Shown here: in pieces, positions 36,974 through 46,120 of the stretch
How positions within the stretch are numbered: the stretch's first letter is position 1
Layout of the letters: the number at the start of each line of letters is the position of its first letter
Source: Sporocytophaga myxococcoides DSM 11118
GTDB taxonomy: Bacteria; Bacteroidota; Bacteroidia; Cytophagales; Cytophagaceae
Length of the DNA stretch: 64,000 nucleotides
NCBI RefSeq assembly: GCF_000426725.1
Contig: NZ_AUFX01000006.1
Coordinates: forward strand, 434,001 to 498,000
Reading direction: 5' to 3'
Notes under the pieces: generated by a model
Told to the model about the DNA's origin: nothing
The model's input: only the letters and a program-made list of their open reading frames with translations
The model's database searches: none
Program-made: the position numbers and the translations under genes

Positions 36974-38596
36974 CTATAGCCCACCTACTGTCTTATTCTT
37001 AGGATACTTCACTGAATACTTGAATAACACTTTCTTTGTTTCTCCTGCTCCCAAGCTCAGTTTCCATTGAAGTTTACCATTGTCTTTGTTATAAATTGCT
37101 CCACCAGTATCTATCGCCTCCACCTCGATCTGACTGTTCTGAGAAACAGGAATCTGATCTTCTACAAGTATATCTATGCTCTCCTTCTTTGTATTTCTCA
37201 CTTCAATTTCAAAAGCATATTCTTCTTTTTTATTAGCTCCTATAAAGTTCTTCTTTGTGAAGTCTTTTATCTTATTTCTCTTTACAACTACCTTCTTATC
37301 TCTTCCCAATGAAAGAGCAAGAGTATCATTGGTGTTGTTAACATCAATGAAAGACTCACCGACAAAGGTTCCTTCAAAGAATATATTTGCATTGCCTGAT
37401 AACAAATTCAGTTCATCCCAATCGGTCACATGACCTACCAGAAATGCATCCTGATCTATCTTTGGAACAGCAGTATATTGATAACTTGCTTTTACTTCAT
37501 GACTTTGGATGTCTACAAGTTGAGGAGTATTTCCCGTAGGGATAGTATAAGGCAATGCTATATCAAATTCTACTGATGTGGCATTTTCAACAACAGTTGT
37601 GTAATTACTTACAGACATTGCAGGGGCGGGCGCTCCTGCAGCTTCCTCGCTTTCCCATGACATTGTTTTAGCTTCTTTTTTCTTATCATAGCTTTCTCCT
37701 TCACTTCGATATCTTGGAGATCTGACTACAGGTTTGGGCTCATAGAAATCAAGATACCAAGGATACAACTCCGGCTTTGCTCCGCCAAGAGTAGGATTGG
37801 AAGAAGACAGTTTAACCTTGACCTTATTCCAGTCTAAACCTGTGTTCTGATACACCTGAGCTTTATAGTTCAGCTGCACTGAGCCTTTAGTATCTTTTAC
37901 CCCTATATCATACAAAGGATACCAACCTGCATCTGCTACGACATATTGTAACTCAAGCTGAGCAATGCCTCCGGATTTAGAAGAAACCGAAATTGTAACT
38001 TTGCTTGTATTCTTATTCCTTTCATTAAAAAGATCATTGAATTGTCTTTGAAACCTGTCCGCTTTCTCCTGAATCACTTTTAGTTTTTCATCAATATCAA
38101 TAACCTCATTTTTAATTTCTTCAAGTCTCTCTCTGTAGAAATCTGCAACATCCTCCAATTGATCCGCAGTAATAGTATGCTGCTCTCCTTTCAGGCTTTG
38201 GTTTGCAAGAATCATTTGTTCTTCCTTTGCATACACATCATTCAAACTTCTCAGCTTTCTCGCTTCTTTCTGATAAAAACGAATCGAATCTTCCAGAGCG
38301 ATCATTTCTTTGCTCTTCTTCTGAGGATCTACAAAATTCAGTTCATGCTTTACTGCCATGATCACAAAATCACCTTTCCCCGAAACCTGAATACTTTGTT
38401 TGTCAATGCCCGCAGGAAGCCCGTCAATTAAGAGCTCATTAGAACCAGGGTCCAGCTGAGTATTTATAGAGCTCGTCACCTGAGCTTTATTAAGGAACAC
38501 TGTAACCTGTTTTATTTCCGCTTTCAGGTTTTTCTTATCCTCAGCAAAAGCCTGTAACTGTATAAGAATGCAGGCCACAATAAGAAGTCTTTTCAT
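36974..38596 (-). CDS. DUF4139 / MuiA-family secreted protein, paralog A
   Basis: The 540-residue protein has a signal peptide (MKRLLIVACILIQLQAFA), then a DUF4140-type N-terminal beta domain (IKQVTVFLNKAQVTSSI ... LLIDGLPAGID, about 27-105). A coiled-coil follows (about 110-190), then a large DUF4139 domain (about 205-540) with LQYVVADAGWYPLYDIGVKD and a C-terminal VKYPKNKTVGGL. The family is annotated mucoidy inhibitor MuiA in enterobacteria; its molecular function is not established. It is probably periplasmic. It is a close paralog of the protein at 38889-40538. Confidence 0.85.
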   Translation of the reverse strand: MKRLLIVACILIQLQAFAEDKKNLKAEIKQVTVFLNKAQVTSSINTQLDPGSNELLIDGLPAGIDKQSIQVSGKGDFVIMAVKHELNFVDPQKKSKEMIALEDSIRFYQKEARKLRSLNDVYAKEEQMILANQSLKGEQHTITADQLEDVADFYRERLEEIKNEVIDIDEKLKVIQEKADRFQRQFNDLFNERNKNTSKVTISVSSKSGGIAQLELQYVVADAGWYPLYDIGVKDTKGSVQLNYKAQVYQNTGLDWNKVKVKLSSSNPTLGGAKPELYPWYLDFYEPKPVVRSPRYRSEGESYDKKKEAKTMSWESEEAAGAPAPAMSVSNYTTVVENATSVEFDIALPYTIPTGNTPQLVDIQSHEVKASYQYTAVPKIDQDAFLVGHVTDWDELNLLSGNANIFFEGTFVGESFIDVNNTNDTLALSLGRDKKVVVKRNKIKDFTKKNFIGANKKEEYAFEIEVRNTKKESIDILVEDQIPVSQNSQIEVEAIDTGGAIYNKDNGKLQWKLSLGAGETKKVLFKYSVKYPKNKTVGGL

Positions 38597-38704
38597 ACTA
38601 ATTTGCTATTAATAACTATAAATTATTCAATGAATATCGGAAACTGATTTTAATACTTATAAAAATTAGGTATTAAATTCGCAAAGTGTAGCATTTCATT
38701 ATAA

Positions 38705-38838
38705 ACCTCACCCTCAATCCCTCTCCTGAAAGAGAGGGACTTTAATGTATATGTTATTAGCTCTATTTTTTAAAATCATATGATTTTTTCGCTGAACTGT
38801 TCCCTTCTCCTTCAGGAGAAGGGTTAGGGATGAGGTCC
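38705..38838. repeat. Inverted-repeat (MITE-like) element between the MuiA paralogs
   Basis: The left arm begins CCTCACCCTCAATCCC (from 38707) and holds its own hairpin (CCCTCTC/GAGAGGG). The right arm is the inverse: a hairpin CCCTTCTCC/GGAGAAGGG followed by TTAGGGATGAGG up to about 38836. The arms are imperfect inverted copies about 35 bases long, separated by about 58 AT-rich bases. Repeats opening CCTCAnCCC(T/C)nA-CCC(T/C)TCTCC are found dispersed in many bacterial genomes. There is no transposase inside. Confidence 0.7.
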
Positions 38839-38888
38839 ATTTACTATTATATGAGAGCTAGAATACCTAATCATAATATTTAAAACTC

Positions 38889-40538
38889 TTACAAACCGGA
38901 AACTATTTTATTTTTGGGATATTTCAATGCATATTTAAATAAAACTTTCTTTGTTTCTCCAGCCCCGATATTCAGCTTCCACTGAAGCTTTCCGCTAGCC
39001 TTATCAAAAATAGCTCCTCCTCCATCTATCAGCTCCACTTCGATCTGATTGTTTTGTGATACCGGAATCTGATCTTCAACCAGGACACTTATGCTTTCCT
39101 TCTTGGTATTTCTAACTTCAATTTCAAAAGCATGTTCTTCTTTCTTGTTCAGACCGATAAAGTTTTTCCTGGTAAATTCTTTTAGTTTATTTCTCTTAAC
39201 CACCACTTTGCTATCTCTTCCTAAAGAAAGCGACAATGTATCACTTGTGTTTTGTGCATCAATATATGATTCCCCGACAAAAGTACCTTCAAAGAATATA
39301 TTGGCATTTCCTGAGAGTAGATTCAGATTTTCCCAATTAGTCACATAAGCAATAAGAAATGCATCCTTGTCAAGCTTTGGCACAGAGATATATTCATAAT
39401 CTGCTTTTACTTCATGACTTTGAATGTCGACCAGTTGCGGATTATTTCCTGATAGGACTGTATAAGGCAAAGCAATGTCGAATTCTACAGATACTGTATT
39501 CTCTACAACAGAGGTAAAATCACTGATGGGTTGGGACAATGTATAGAAACTTTTTTGGGCAATGATTACCACTTCCTCTAAGCTCCGGTAAGCACTATCT
39601 GGAGATACCATTTCTTCTGATACTTCTTCATCTTTAGCAACTTCTGGTTCTAGAAACTCGGTCGTACTTACAGTAGGAGCTTCATAAAAGTTAAGATACC
39701 ATGAATTCAACTCAGGTTTGTTTACCCCTAAAGTAGGGTTTGAAGTAGAGAGCTTTAGCCTTACATTATTCCAATCCAGGCCGGTATTCTGATACACATG
39801 AGCTTTATAATTAACCTGAACAGGGCCTTTGGTATCTTTGACTCTTATATCATACAAAGGAGTCCAGCCGGCATCGTCTACTACATAAAGAAGCTCGAGT
39901 TGAACATTTCCAGCGGACTTAGCGGAAACGGAAATTGAAATTTTACTGGTATGCTTATTTCTTTCATTAAAAAGATCATCCAACTGTTGCTGAAAGCGTG
40001 TGGCCTTCTCATTAAGTTCATTTAATTTATCATCATTGTCTATCAAAGTAAAACGAATATCCTCCAGTCTTTCTCTATAAAAATCAGCAACATCCTCCAG
40101 TTGATCCGCTGTCATCGTTTGCTTTTCACCTTTTATAGCCTGGTTGGTCAGAATCATTTTTTCTTCTTTTAAAAGCGCATCACTCAGGCTTTTCGTCTTT
40201 CGAGCCAGTACTCTGTAAAAACGAACCGAATCTTCCAATGCGATCATTTCAGCACTTTTCTTCTGAGGATCAATGAAATTTAAGTCATGCTTAACAGACA
40301 TAATCACAAAGTCTCCTTTACAGGAAACCTGAATGCTTTGCTTGTCAATGCCAGCAGGGAGGCCATCTACAAGAAGCTCATTAGTTCCTTCTTCCAGATT
40401 GGTTTGAAGTATACTAGTCACCTGAGCCTTGTTCAAAAAAACAGTTACTTGTTTTATATCTGCTTTGAGATTCTTCTTATCATCTGCGAAAGCCTGAATC
40501 TGAGCAAGTAGTAAAATAAAAAGGCAAAGTCGTTTCAT
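38889..40538 (-). CDS. DUF4139 / MuiA-family secreted protein, paralog B
   Basis: Start Met 40538 gives a proper signal peptide (MKRLCLFILLLAQIQAFA); an upstream ATG at 40571 would put 11 residues before it. Domain order equals paralog A: DUF4140, coiled coil, DUF4139, ending ALKYPKNKIVSGL. Between the two halves of DUF4139 it has a longer acidic insert (LEPEVAKDEEVSEEMVSPD) with EEVVIIAQKSFY, absent from paralog A. The two genes are about 290 bases apart with a repeat element in between, so they may not share a transcript. The role is unknown. Confidence 0.85.
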   Translation of the reverse strand: MKRLCLFILLLAQIQAFADDKKNLKADIKQVTVFLNKAQVTSILQTNLEEGTNELLVDGLPAGIDKQSIQVSCKGDFVIMSVKHDLNFIDPQKKSAEMIALEDSVRFYRVLARKTKSLSDALLKEEKMILTNQAIKGEKQTMTADQLEDVADFYRERLEDIRFTLIDNDDKLNELNEKATRFQQQLDDLFNERNKHTSKISISVSAKSAGNVQLELLYVVDDAGWTPLYDIRVKDTKGPVQVNYKAHVYQNTGLDWNNVRLKLSTSNPTLGVNKPELNSWYLNFYEAPTVSTTEFLEPEVAKDEEVSEEMVSPDSAYRSLEEVVIIAQKSFYTLSQPISDFTSVVENTVSVEFDIALPYTVLSGNNPQLVDIQSHEVKADYEYISVPKLDKDAFLIAYVTNWENLNLLSGNANIFFEGTFVGESYIDAQNTSDTLSLSLGRDSKVVVKRNKLKEFTRKNFIGLNKKEEHAFEIEVRNTKKESISVLVEDQIPVSQNNQIEVELIDGGGAIFDKASGKLQWKLNIGAGETKKVLFKYALKYPKNKIVSGL

Positions 40539-40747
40539 GATTGGTATTGAGGTATTTAATAATTCGAACAAGATACTTTCTTATAAAAGTTAAATGTAAA
40601 GCTATTCAAAAGTTTCTACTAAAAGCAATTGATGTGCGCTCAAAGGCCAAACTAACAACTCTATTGAGCATCCAGTTAGTGGAGCTTAAAAATTTTTTAT
40701 AGATTTTTTTATATTAATTTGATAGTTTAGCAGACAAATTGAGCATT

Positions 40748-41812
40748 ATGTACGCCTACCATCATTTACTTTCCTTTACTGAAAATATTCTTAAAAAAAT
40801 GGGATGCCCAGAGTCTGACGCCAAACTGGGAGCTAAAGTTTTAGTATCTGCCGACCTTAGAGGTGTTGATTCTCATGGTGTAGCAAGACTTTCCGGATAT
40901 GTAAGACTTTGGGAAGCCGGTAGAATTAATGCAAACCCAAAACTTAAGATCGTTCATGAAACACCATCGACAGCAGTAGTAGATGGTGACAGAGGACTAG
41001 GCTTGGTGATTGCTCCCCAGGCTATGCAGATTGCCATGGAGAAAGCAGAAAAAGCCGGAACAGGATGGGTATCAGTAAAAAACTCCAACCACTTTGGTAT
41101 TGCAGGTTATCACGCCATGATGGGCTTGGAGAAAGACATGATAGGTATCGCAATGACAAATGCCAGTCCACTCGTAGCGCCTACGTTTTCGTTAGAAAGA
41201 TTATTGGGAACCAATCCCATAGCCGTTTCTATACCTGCAGACAAGCAACCTGCTTTTGTTGCCGACTTTGCTACTACAACTGCAGCCAATGGGAAACTTG
41301 AGATCCTGCAGAGAAAAAATCTAGAAGCTCCATACGGTTGGATCCAAAATAAAGAAGGAGCACAAAGCACTAACCCTCATGAGTTAAAAGATGGTGGTGC
41401 GCTACTACCACTGGGAGGGGACAGAGAACATGGCAGTCACAAAGGTTATTGTCTTGGTGCGATAGTTGACATTTTCTCGGCAGTATTTTCAGGAGCGAAT
41501 TATGGACCTTGGGTGCCTCCATTTGTTAGTTTCCTTGCACCACCTGCAGATCCTGTGGGAGAAGGTATAGGACATTTCTTTGGAGCAATGCGCATAGATG
41601 CCTGGAGACCAAAAGAAGAATTTAAATCACATATGGATAACTGGATCACACGATTCAGATCAGCAAAGGCAATAGAAGGAGAAAAAGTACTTATTCCAGG
41701 AGACCCTGAAAGAGAGATGGAAGCGAAGAGAATGGAAAAAGGAATTCCATTATTAGCTCCTGTTGAAAAGGATTTGAAAGAACTTGGAGCAAGGTTTGGG
41801 GTAGAGTTGTAA
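40748..41812 (+). CDS. Malate/L-lactate dehydrogenase family (Ldh_2) oxidoreductase
   Basis: The ATG at 40748 is preferred over the TTG at 40739. The 354-residue protein has the Ldh_2 family signature: ADLRGVDSHGVARLSGYV at the start, the catalytic-His block NSNHFGIAGYHAM, TNASPLVAPTFS and LLGTNPIAVSIPA (NAD(P)-binding part), and GDREHGSHKGYCLG. These enzymes reduce or oxidise 2-oxoacids such as malate, lactate, sulfolactate or ureidoglycolate with NAD(P); the substrate cannot be read from sequence. It is monocistronic; the 14-bp repeat hairpin follows at once. Confidence 0.88.
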   Translation: MYAYHHLLSFTENILKKMGCPESDAKLGAKVLVSADLRGVDSHGVARLSGYVRLWEAGRINANPKLKIVHETPSTAVVDGDRGLGLVIAPQAMQIAMEKAEKAGTGWVSVKNSNHFGIAGYHAMMGLEKDMIGIAMTNASPLVAPTFSLERLLGTNPIAVSIPADKQPAFVADFATTTAANGKLEILQRKNLEAPYGWIQNKEGAQSTNPHELKDGGALLPLGGDREHGSHKGYCLGAIVDIFSAVFSGANYGPWVPPFVSFLAPPADPVGEGIGHFFGAMRIDAWRPKEEFKSHMDNWITRFRSAKAIEGEKVLIPGDPEREMEAKRMEKGIPLLAPVEKDLKELGARFGVEL

Positions 41813-41815
41813 TAA

Positions 41816-41903
41816 AGTATTAAGTTATAAGTATTAAGTTATAAGTATTAAGTTGTAAGTTCTTACGTGGCTACTTATAACTTAATACTTATAACTTACA
41901 ACT
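41816..41903. repeat. Three 14-bp direct repeats plus inverted arm
   Basis: AGTATTAAGTTATA occurs three times in tandem (41816-41829, 41830-41843, 41844-41857 with one change), and after a 14-base spacer the inverted equivalent runs from about 41871 to 41903. The whole can fold into a long AT-rich hairpin between the convergent dehydrogenase and WG genes. It could act as a bidirectional terminator, or be a small mobile or palindromic repeat. Confidence 0.75.
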
Positions 41904-43897
41904 CATTTCACTTGCATCACTTCCAGCTTGCCCTTCTTTCCTGCAAAGAAATTTCCTGTTGCGGAATCATAAATCACTACATCATTCTCAATCGGCAACA
42001 CAATATTTTCATTATAGTCTAATACTCCCCAGAGACCGTCTTTCTTTACTTTTATCTTGTTATCACCCAGCTCTTCTATCTCATCATACTTAGGAGCAAG
42101 AGCCTCTTCACCGTTTTTATCTGCCAGACCTAGCTTATTGTCCTTATAAAGCAAATACCGATCGTATTTTGTTGACACGATCTTATCAAAATGAACACTA
42201 TGCAACTGCTTCCCTTCCTTGTTTATTAGGTTCCATTTTCCACCTTCTTTAACAATAGCGGAACCATTTTTAAAATCAGTTACAGATTCATAATATGGTT
42301 GAGCTTTCAGGACTTCTTTATTATCCAATACGCCCCATTTATCTCTTATCACAACCGGGACCATCCCCTCTGAGCAATCCCTTGCCTGGCCATACTGAGG
42401 CGAAATCCACATATTTCCTTCTCCATCAATGAAACCAAATTTCTTATTTACCACTACACGAAATAAACCATCTTTAAAAGGGTAAATTTTTTCGTACTTA
42501 TAGGTAAGTGGTACGGTAAAGCGGTTGCTCATATTGATTATCCCCCATTTCCTGCTCAGAGAAACAGGAATATATCCGTTGGGAGAAGGAGGCTGAATTG
42601 CATCATACTTTACAGGCACCAGTTCTTTTCCGGAAATATTTATAATACCGTATTTACCGGCTTTAGAAACAATCCAAAGGTCATTATTGATCTTCTCAAA
42701 AGTATCATAGGTGTTTTTGGGAACAATCCAACTAGCTTTCTGAGTAGCATCCACTTTGAGTATACCCTTTTTATAAAAAGAAAAATCTTCAGGTTCAACA
42801 ATGGTTTCGCCATCCTTTTTCAAGACAATCTTCTGATTAGAAACAGTCGTCACTTCTAGCAATCCATCAGGAGAAACAAAGACATCTCTGTATTTACAAG
42901 GTATTACCAACTCTCCCGTTTTATCTGCATATCCCCAAAGCGTCTTTTTTCTGACTGCGCAAAGGTTTTCAGAAGCAAAACCTGCTTCATCAAAGTCATG
43001 CTTACCAAGCAATTTTCCTTCATGATCATACAGCTGAAACTTATAGCCATCCCGTATTTTTTTACCAGCAATGATAAACGCTGATTCAACAATAATTTTA
43101 TCAAATAAAAATGGAAGTACTTCCTTTCCGCTAGTATTCACAGCTCCCCATTTATCCTTGAGTGCAGGAGCCACATTACCTTTGAAAGAGCCAATTTCTT
43201 CATATGCAGGATCCGTCAATACACTTCCATTCATAGCTACAAGTCCATAACTTCCAATAAGCGAGTAGATGAAAGTATTTCCAATTCCTGGTCTCAGCGA
43301 GTCAAATTCAAAACTTGCCACCACTTTATTCTTGGCATCTTTAATCTGCCAACTGTTTATTCTGTGCACCCGAAAGTTTTTACCATCAAGATACTGAATG
43401 TAGTTATAGCTGAAATTAACCGCCTGATTTCCGCTACCTTCAATGATCCCCCATTTACCTTTGTGCTGAACTATGATCCTTCCTTTATGAGAAAATCTGT
43501 AATTATTATATAGGCATTCTGTGATCTTCTTTCCGTCCTTCTTCAAAAACCCCCACAAGCCCTGATCATTCTTCACCGGAATGATATTCCTTGAGATATC
43601 TCCTATTTCTTTATATTGAAATGGTATTACTTCCTTCCCCTTCTTGTTAATCAATCCCGACTTACCGAATAAGCCAACATTTGCAAGCCCCTGCCTGAAT
43701 GGTTTATATACTGTATCATACTTATAATCTATAACAAGCTTTCCTTCCTCATCCACAAAGCCAAAGCGAATGCCTTCAGAAACCTTCTTTTTCACAGCAG
43801 CCAACCCTTCACTATATATCAGCGAAGACTTATCCTGTGCAATTGAAAAGGAAAAAGAAAGACAACAAATCAGTATGGCAAAAATTCTTATTGGCAT
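41903..43897 (-). CDS. WG-repeat secreted protein, 664 aa
   Basis: A signal peptide (MPIRIFAILICCLSFSFSIAQ) is followed by about a dozen WG-type repeats of 45-60 residues, each with a [KL]WG[FIVY] core: LWGFLKKDGKKI, KWGIIEGSG, KWGAVNTSGKEVL, LWGYADKTGELV, KYGIINISGKELV, KWGIINMSN, KFGFIDGEGN, KWGVLDNKE and LWGVLDYNENIV. WG repeats (KWGFID-type beta propeller-like units) are frequent in Bacteroidota and have no established biochemical role. It is 18 bases downstream of another WG protein and surely co-transcribed. Confidence 0.85.
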   Translation of the reverse strand: MPIRIFAILICCLSFSFSIAQDKSSLIYSEGLAAVKKKVSEGIRFGFVDEEGKLVIDYKYDTVYKPFRQGLANVGLFGKSGLINKKGKEVIPFQYKEIGDISRNIIPVKNDQGLWGFLKKDGKKITECLYNNYRFSHKGRIIVQHKGKWGIIEGSGNQAVNFSYNYIQYLDGKNFRVHRINSWQIKDAKNKVVASFEFDSLRPGIGNTFIYSLIGSYGLVAMNGSVLTDPAYEEIGSFKGNVAPALKDKWGAVNTSGKEVLPFLFDKIIVESAFIIAGKKIRDGYKFQLYDHEGKLLGKHDFDEAGFASENLCAVRKKTLWGYADKTGELVIPCKYRDVFVSPDGLLEVTTVSNQKIVLKKDGETIVEPEDFSFYKKGILKVDATQKASWIVPKNTYDTFEKINNDLWIVSKAGKYGIINISGKELVPVKYDAIQPPSPNGYIPVSLSRKWGIINMSNRFTVPLTYKYEKIYPFKDGLFRVVVNKKFGFIDGEGNMWISPQYGQARDCSEGMVPVVIRDKWGVLDNKEVLKAQPYYESVTDFKNGSAIVKEGGKWNLINKEGKQLHSVHFDKIVSTKYDRYLLYKDNKLGLADKNGEEALAPKYDEIEELGDNKIKVKKDGLWGVLDYNENIVLPIENDVVIYDSATGNFFAGKKGKLEVMQVK

Positions 43898-43915
43898 TTA
43901 GTAAGGAATATTCTG

Positions 43916-46048
43916 TTATTTTTTATCTGAAGTAAACTCCATAGATGTCTTCTCTTCCGGCTTTGGTTGCAGAAAGTATCTATTATTAATTTTATCGTAA
44001 GCTACATCTTCATATTCTAGAGGAATAGTAAAATTACCCGATTCATCAATAAATCCGGCTTTCCCATCCTTCTTTACTTCTATAATCCCATTTTCATAAT
44101 CCTTTAGCTGGTCATATCTTGGAACTATCAATTCCTTTCCATTAACATCAGCCAATCCCACTTTACCATTCTTAAAGACATTATATCGGCCTTTGCCGCA
44201 AACAGCGATTTCATTGTAGACGTTCCCGTTTATATCTTTTCCTGTAGAATCAATAAATTTCCACTTATTAGCACCAGTGGAAACTCTGGCAACTCCCTTC
44301 CTCATAGGTCGTACCTGAGGATAATAAGGCTGAACAGCTATGTTCTCATTTTTATCTACAAAGCCCCATTTTCCAAGCAACACAACAGCAGCATAACCAT
44401 CTGAGAAATTCTGATATTTAGGATACTTTGGAGCCACCCTGATGTTTCCATTTAAATCTATAAATCCATACAGCCCTTTCTTCTTAAATGCTGCATGTCC
44501 ATCTTCGAAAGGTCGTATTTCAGTTACATCGTCTTTAAAGCTGAACACAAATACACCCGAGCCATCTATCAGTCCGATATTTTTTCCTTTTCTTAAAAAG
44601 AAAAGGTCAAGAGTATCTGATACCGTCGCAAGTGAGTCATATATCGGTTCTGCTATTTCTTTCCCTTTGCTGTTGATCAACCCGATCTGACCTTTATAGT
44701 TCGTTACTTTTATAAATCCATTGGGAAATTTTTCATACGAAGCAAATTTGTATGGATTGAGATTACAAATAGTCTTCCTTTTTAAAGTACCGCTGCTATC
44801 CTTTTCTTCATTAGCTTCAATAAGCCCAATATTAAATAAATCAAGTTCACCTTTGCAGATTACCCATTGCTGGTCTGAATCTATAACTCCCATTTCTGGT
44901 TTATCGATGAATTTCATACCAGCTTCAAATAAGTCCCCTCTTTTATATCCTATAGAATCATATTCAAATGGAATAATAGTATAGCCGTTTAAATCTACTA
45001 CACCCCATTTGTCATTTTTATTTTTTACAGCAAAAGAAATACTATCGAGGACATGAATAGCTTTTTCATTTCTAAATATCACCTGCTTGCTATCTTTATT
45101 AAAAACTGATTCCCCATCCTTTGAATAGAGCTTCAACAAAGAGGCGTATTTTGTTTTCTCGATACTGTCAAATATTGCAGGCAGTATCACTTTTCCTGAG
45201 CTATCTATCAGTCCGAAAAGTTTTTCTCGCTTGACTATAAAATATCTTGGCTCCAGAATTTGGATGTCTGCATACACAGGAGGAGCAATAACCTCTTTAC
45301 CTTTTAAAATACCGACATATTCATTTCTAAAAAATCTGTTGAATCCTAGTTGAAAAGCTTGTAAACTGTCGGCGCGAATTGTGAACAATACCTTTCCATC
45401 CTCCATTATTTCCCAGACAGGGTATTTCTTTCCTTCGATTCCGGATTCCTTGATATTAATATGTTTCTGTTGAAATGGTAAAAGCAACTTACCATTCAGG
45501 TCAAAAACACCTTGCTCAGCTTCAATATTGGTCCCTGACACAAGATTTCCTTCTATTTTAAAATCTGAAAGCTTTTCAACATTTAAACGAATTCCTCCGG
45601 CATTGTAAAAATCAAAATAGCCACCCAGATTACAGGCAAACACAGCTTTTGAAATTCTGGCTATCGAATCATACTTCAGAGGAGCAACAACCTTTCCGTT
45701 CTCATCAATCACTCCCTTAATAACTTTAGAGCCTTCGTAATTACCTACTATAGCACAACCATTCTGAAAGGACTCAACCAGCACATGATATGCAGGAGCA
45801 ATAACAAACTTTCCTTTCTTATCAACAAAGCCAATTTGTTCCGCATCACTCGGGGATATGACTTTTATCGGTGTAAAATCATTATAAAGTTGAAGGATGG
45901 TTTCTTTTGGAAGTAAAAACTGGCCTTTCTTATTTAGGTCAAGTTTTTCTCTCTGAACGGTAATTAATGAATCACCACTTCCTGCCAGGACCATTGCCTG
46001 AGAGATTAGAGAGCACAATAGGAATAAAAATGGCTTTATTAAATTCAT
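43916..46048 (-). CDS. WG-repeat secreted protein, 710 aa
   Basis: A signal peptide (MNLIKPFLFLLCSLISQAMV) precedes a long series of WG-type repeats with diverged cores: IGFVDKKGKFV, LFGLIDSSGKVIL, KWGVVDLNGYTI, QIGLINSKGKEI, LYGFIDLNGNIR, KWGFVDKNENIA, KVGLADVNGKELI and KAGFIDESGNFT. It is first in the two-gene operon with 41903-43897. The C-terminus ends in a short charged tail with no T9SS sorting domain. Its role is unknown; it is presumably periplasmic or surface-located. Confidence 0.85.
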   Translation of the reverse strand: MNLIKPFLFLLCSLISQAMVLAGSGDSLITVQREKLDLNKKGQFLLPKETILQLYNDFTPIKVISPSDAEQIGFVDKKGKFVIAPAYHVLVESFQNGCAIVGNYEGSKVIKGVIDENGKVVAPLKYDSIARISKAVFACNLGGYFDFYNAGGIRLNVEKLSDFKIEGNLVSGTNIEAEQGVFDLNGKLLLPFQQKHINIKESGIEGKKYPVWEIMEDGKVLFTIRADSLQAFQLGFNRFFRNEYVGILKGKEVIAPPVYADIQILEPRYFIVKREKLFGLIDSSGKVILPAIFDSIEKTKYASLLKLYSKDGESVFNKDSKQVIFRNEKAIHVLDSISFAVKNKNDKWGVVDLNGYTIIPFEYDSIGYKRGDLFEAGMKFIDKPEMGVIDSDQQWVICKGELDLFNIGLIEANEEKDSSGTLKRKTICNLNPYKFASYEKFPNGFIKVTNYKGQIGLINSKGKEIAEPIYDSLATVSDTLDLFFLRKGKNIGLIDGSGVFVFSFKDDVTEIRPFEDGHAAFKKKGLYGFIDLNGNIRVAPKYPKYQNFSDGYAAVVLLGKWGFVDKNENIAVQPYYPQVRPMRKGVARVSTGANKWKFIDSTGKDINGNVYNEIAVCGKGRYNVFKNGKVGLADVNGKELIVPRYDQLKDYENGIIEVKKDGKAGFIDESGNFTIPLEYEDVAYDKINNRYFLQPKPEEKTSMEFTSDKK

Positions 46049-46065
46049 CTAAAGGGTAAAACTAT

Positions 46066-46094
46066 AAAAAAAGCAGGGAAGTTTGCCCTGCTTT
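46066..46094 (-). terminator. Intrinsic terminator after hemA
   Basis: On the minus strand AAAGCAGGG (46094-46086) pairs with CCCTGCTTT (46078-46070) and is followed by a T-rich tract. It is 27 bases beyond the hemA stop. Confidence 0.85.
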
Positions 46095-46120
46095 AGTTTT
46101 TAAACGAATATTTTAAACCC

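Noticed and set aside
41816-41903. CRISPR array
   Set aside because: The 14-bp repeats are directly abutting with no spacers, and part of the element is inverted.
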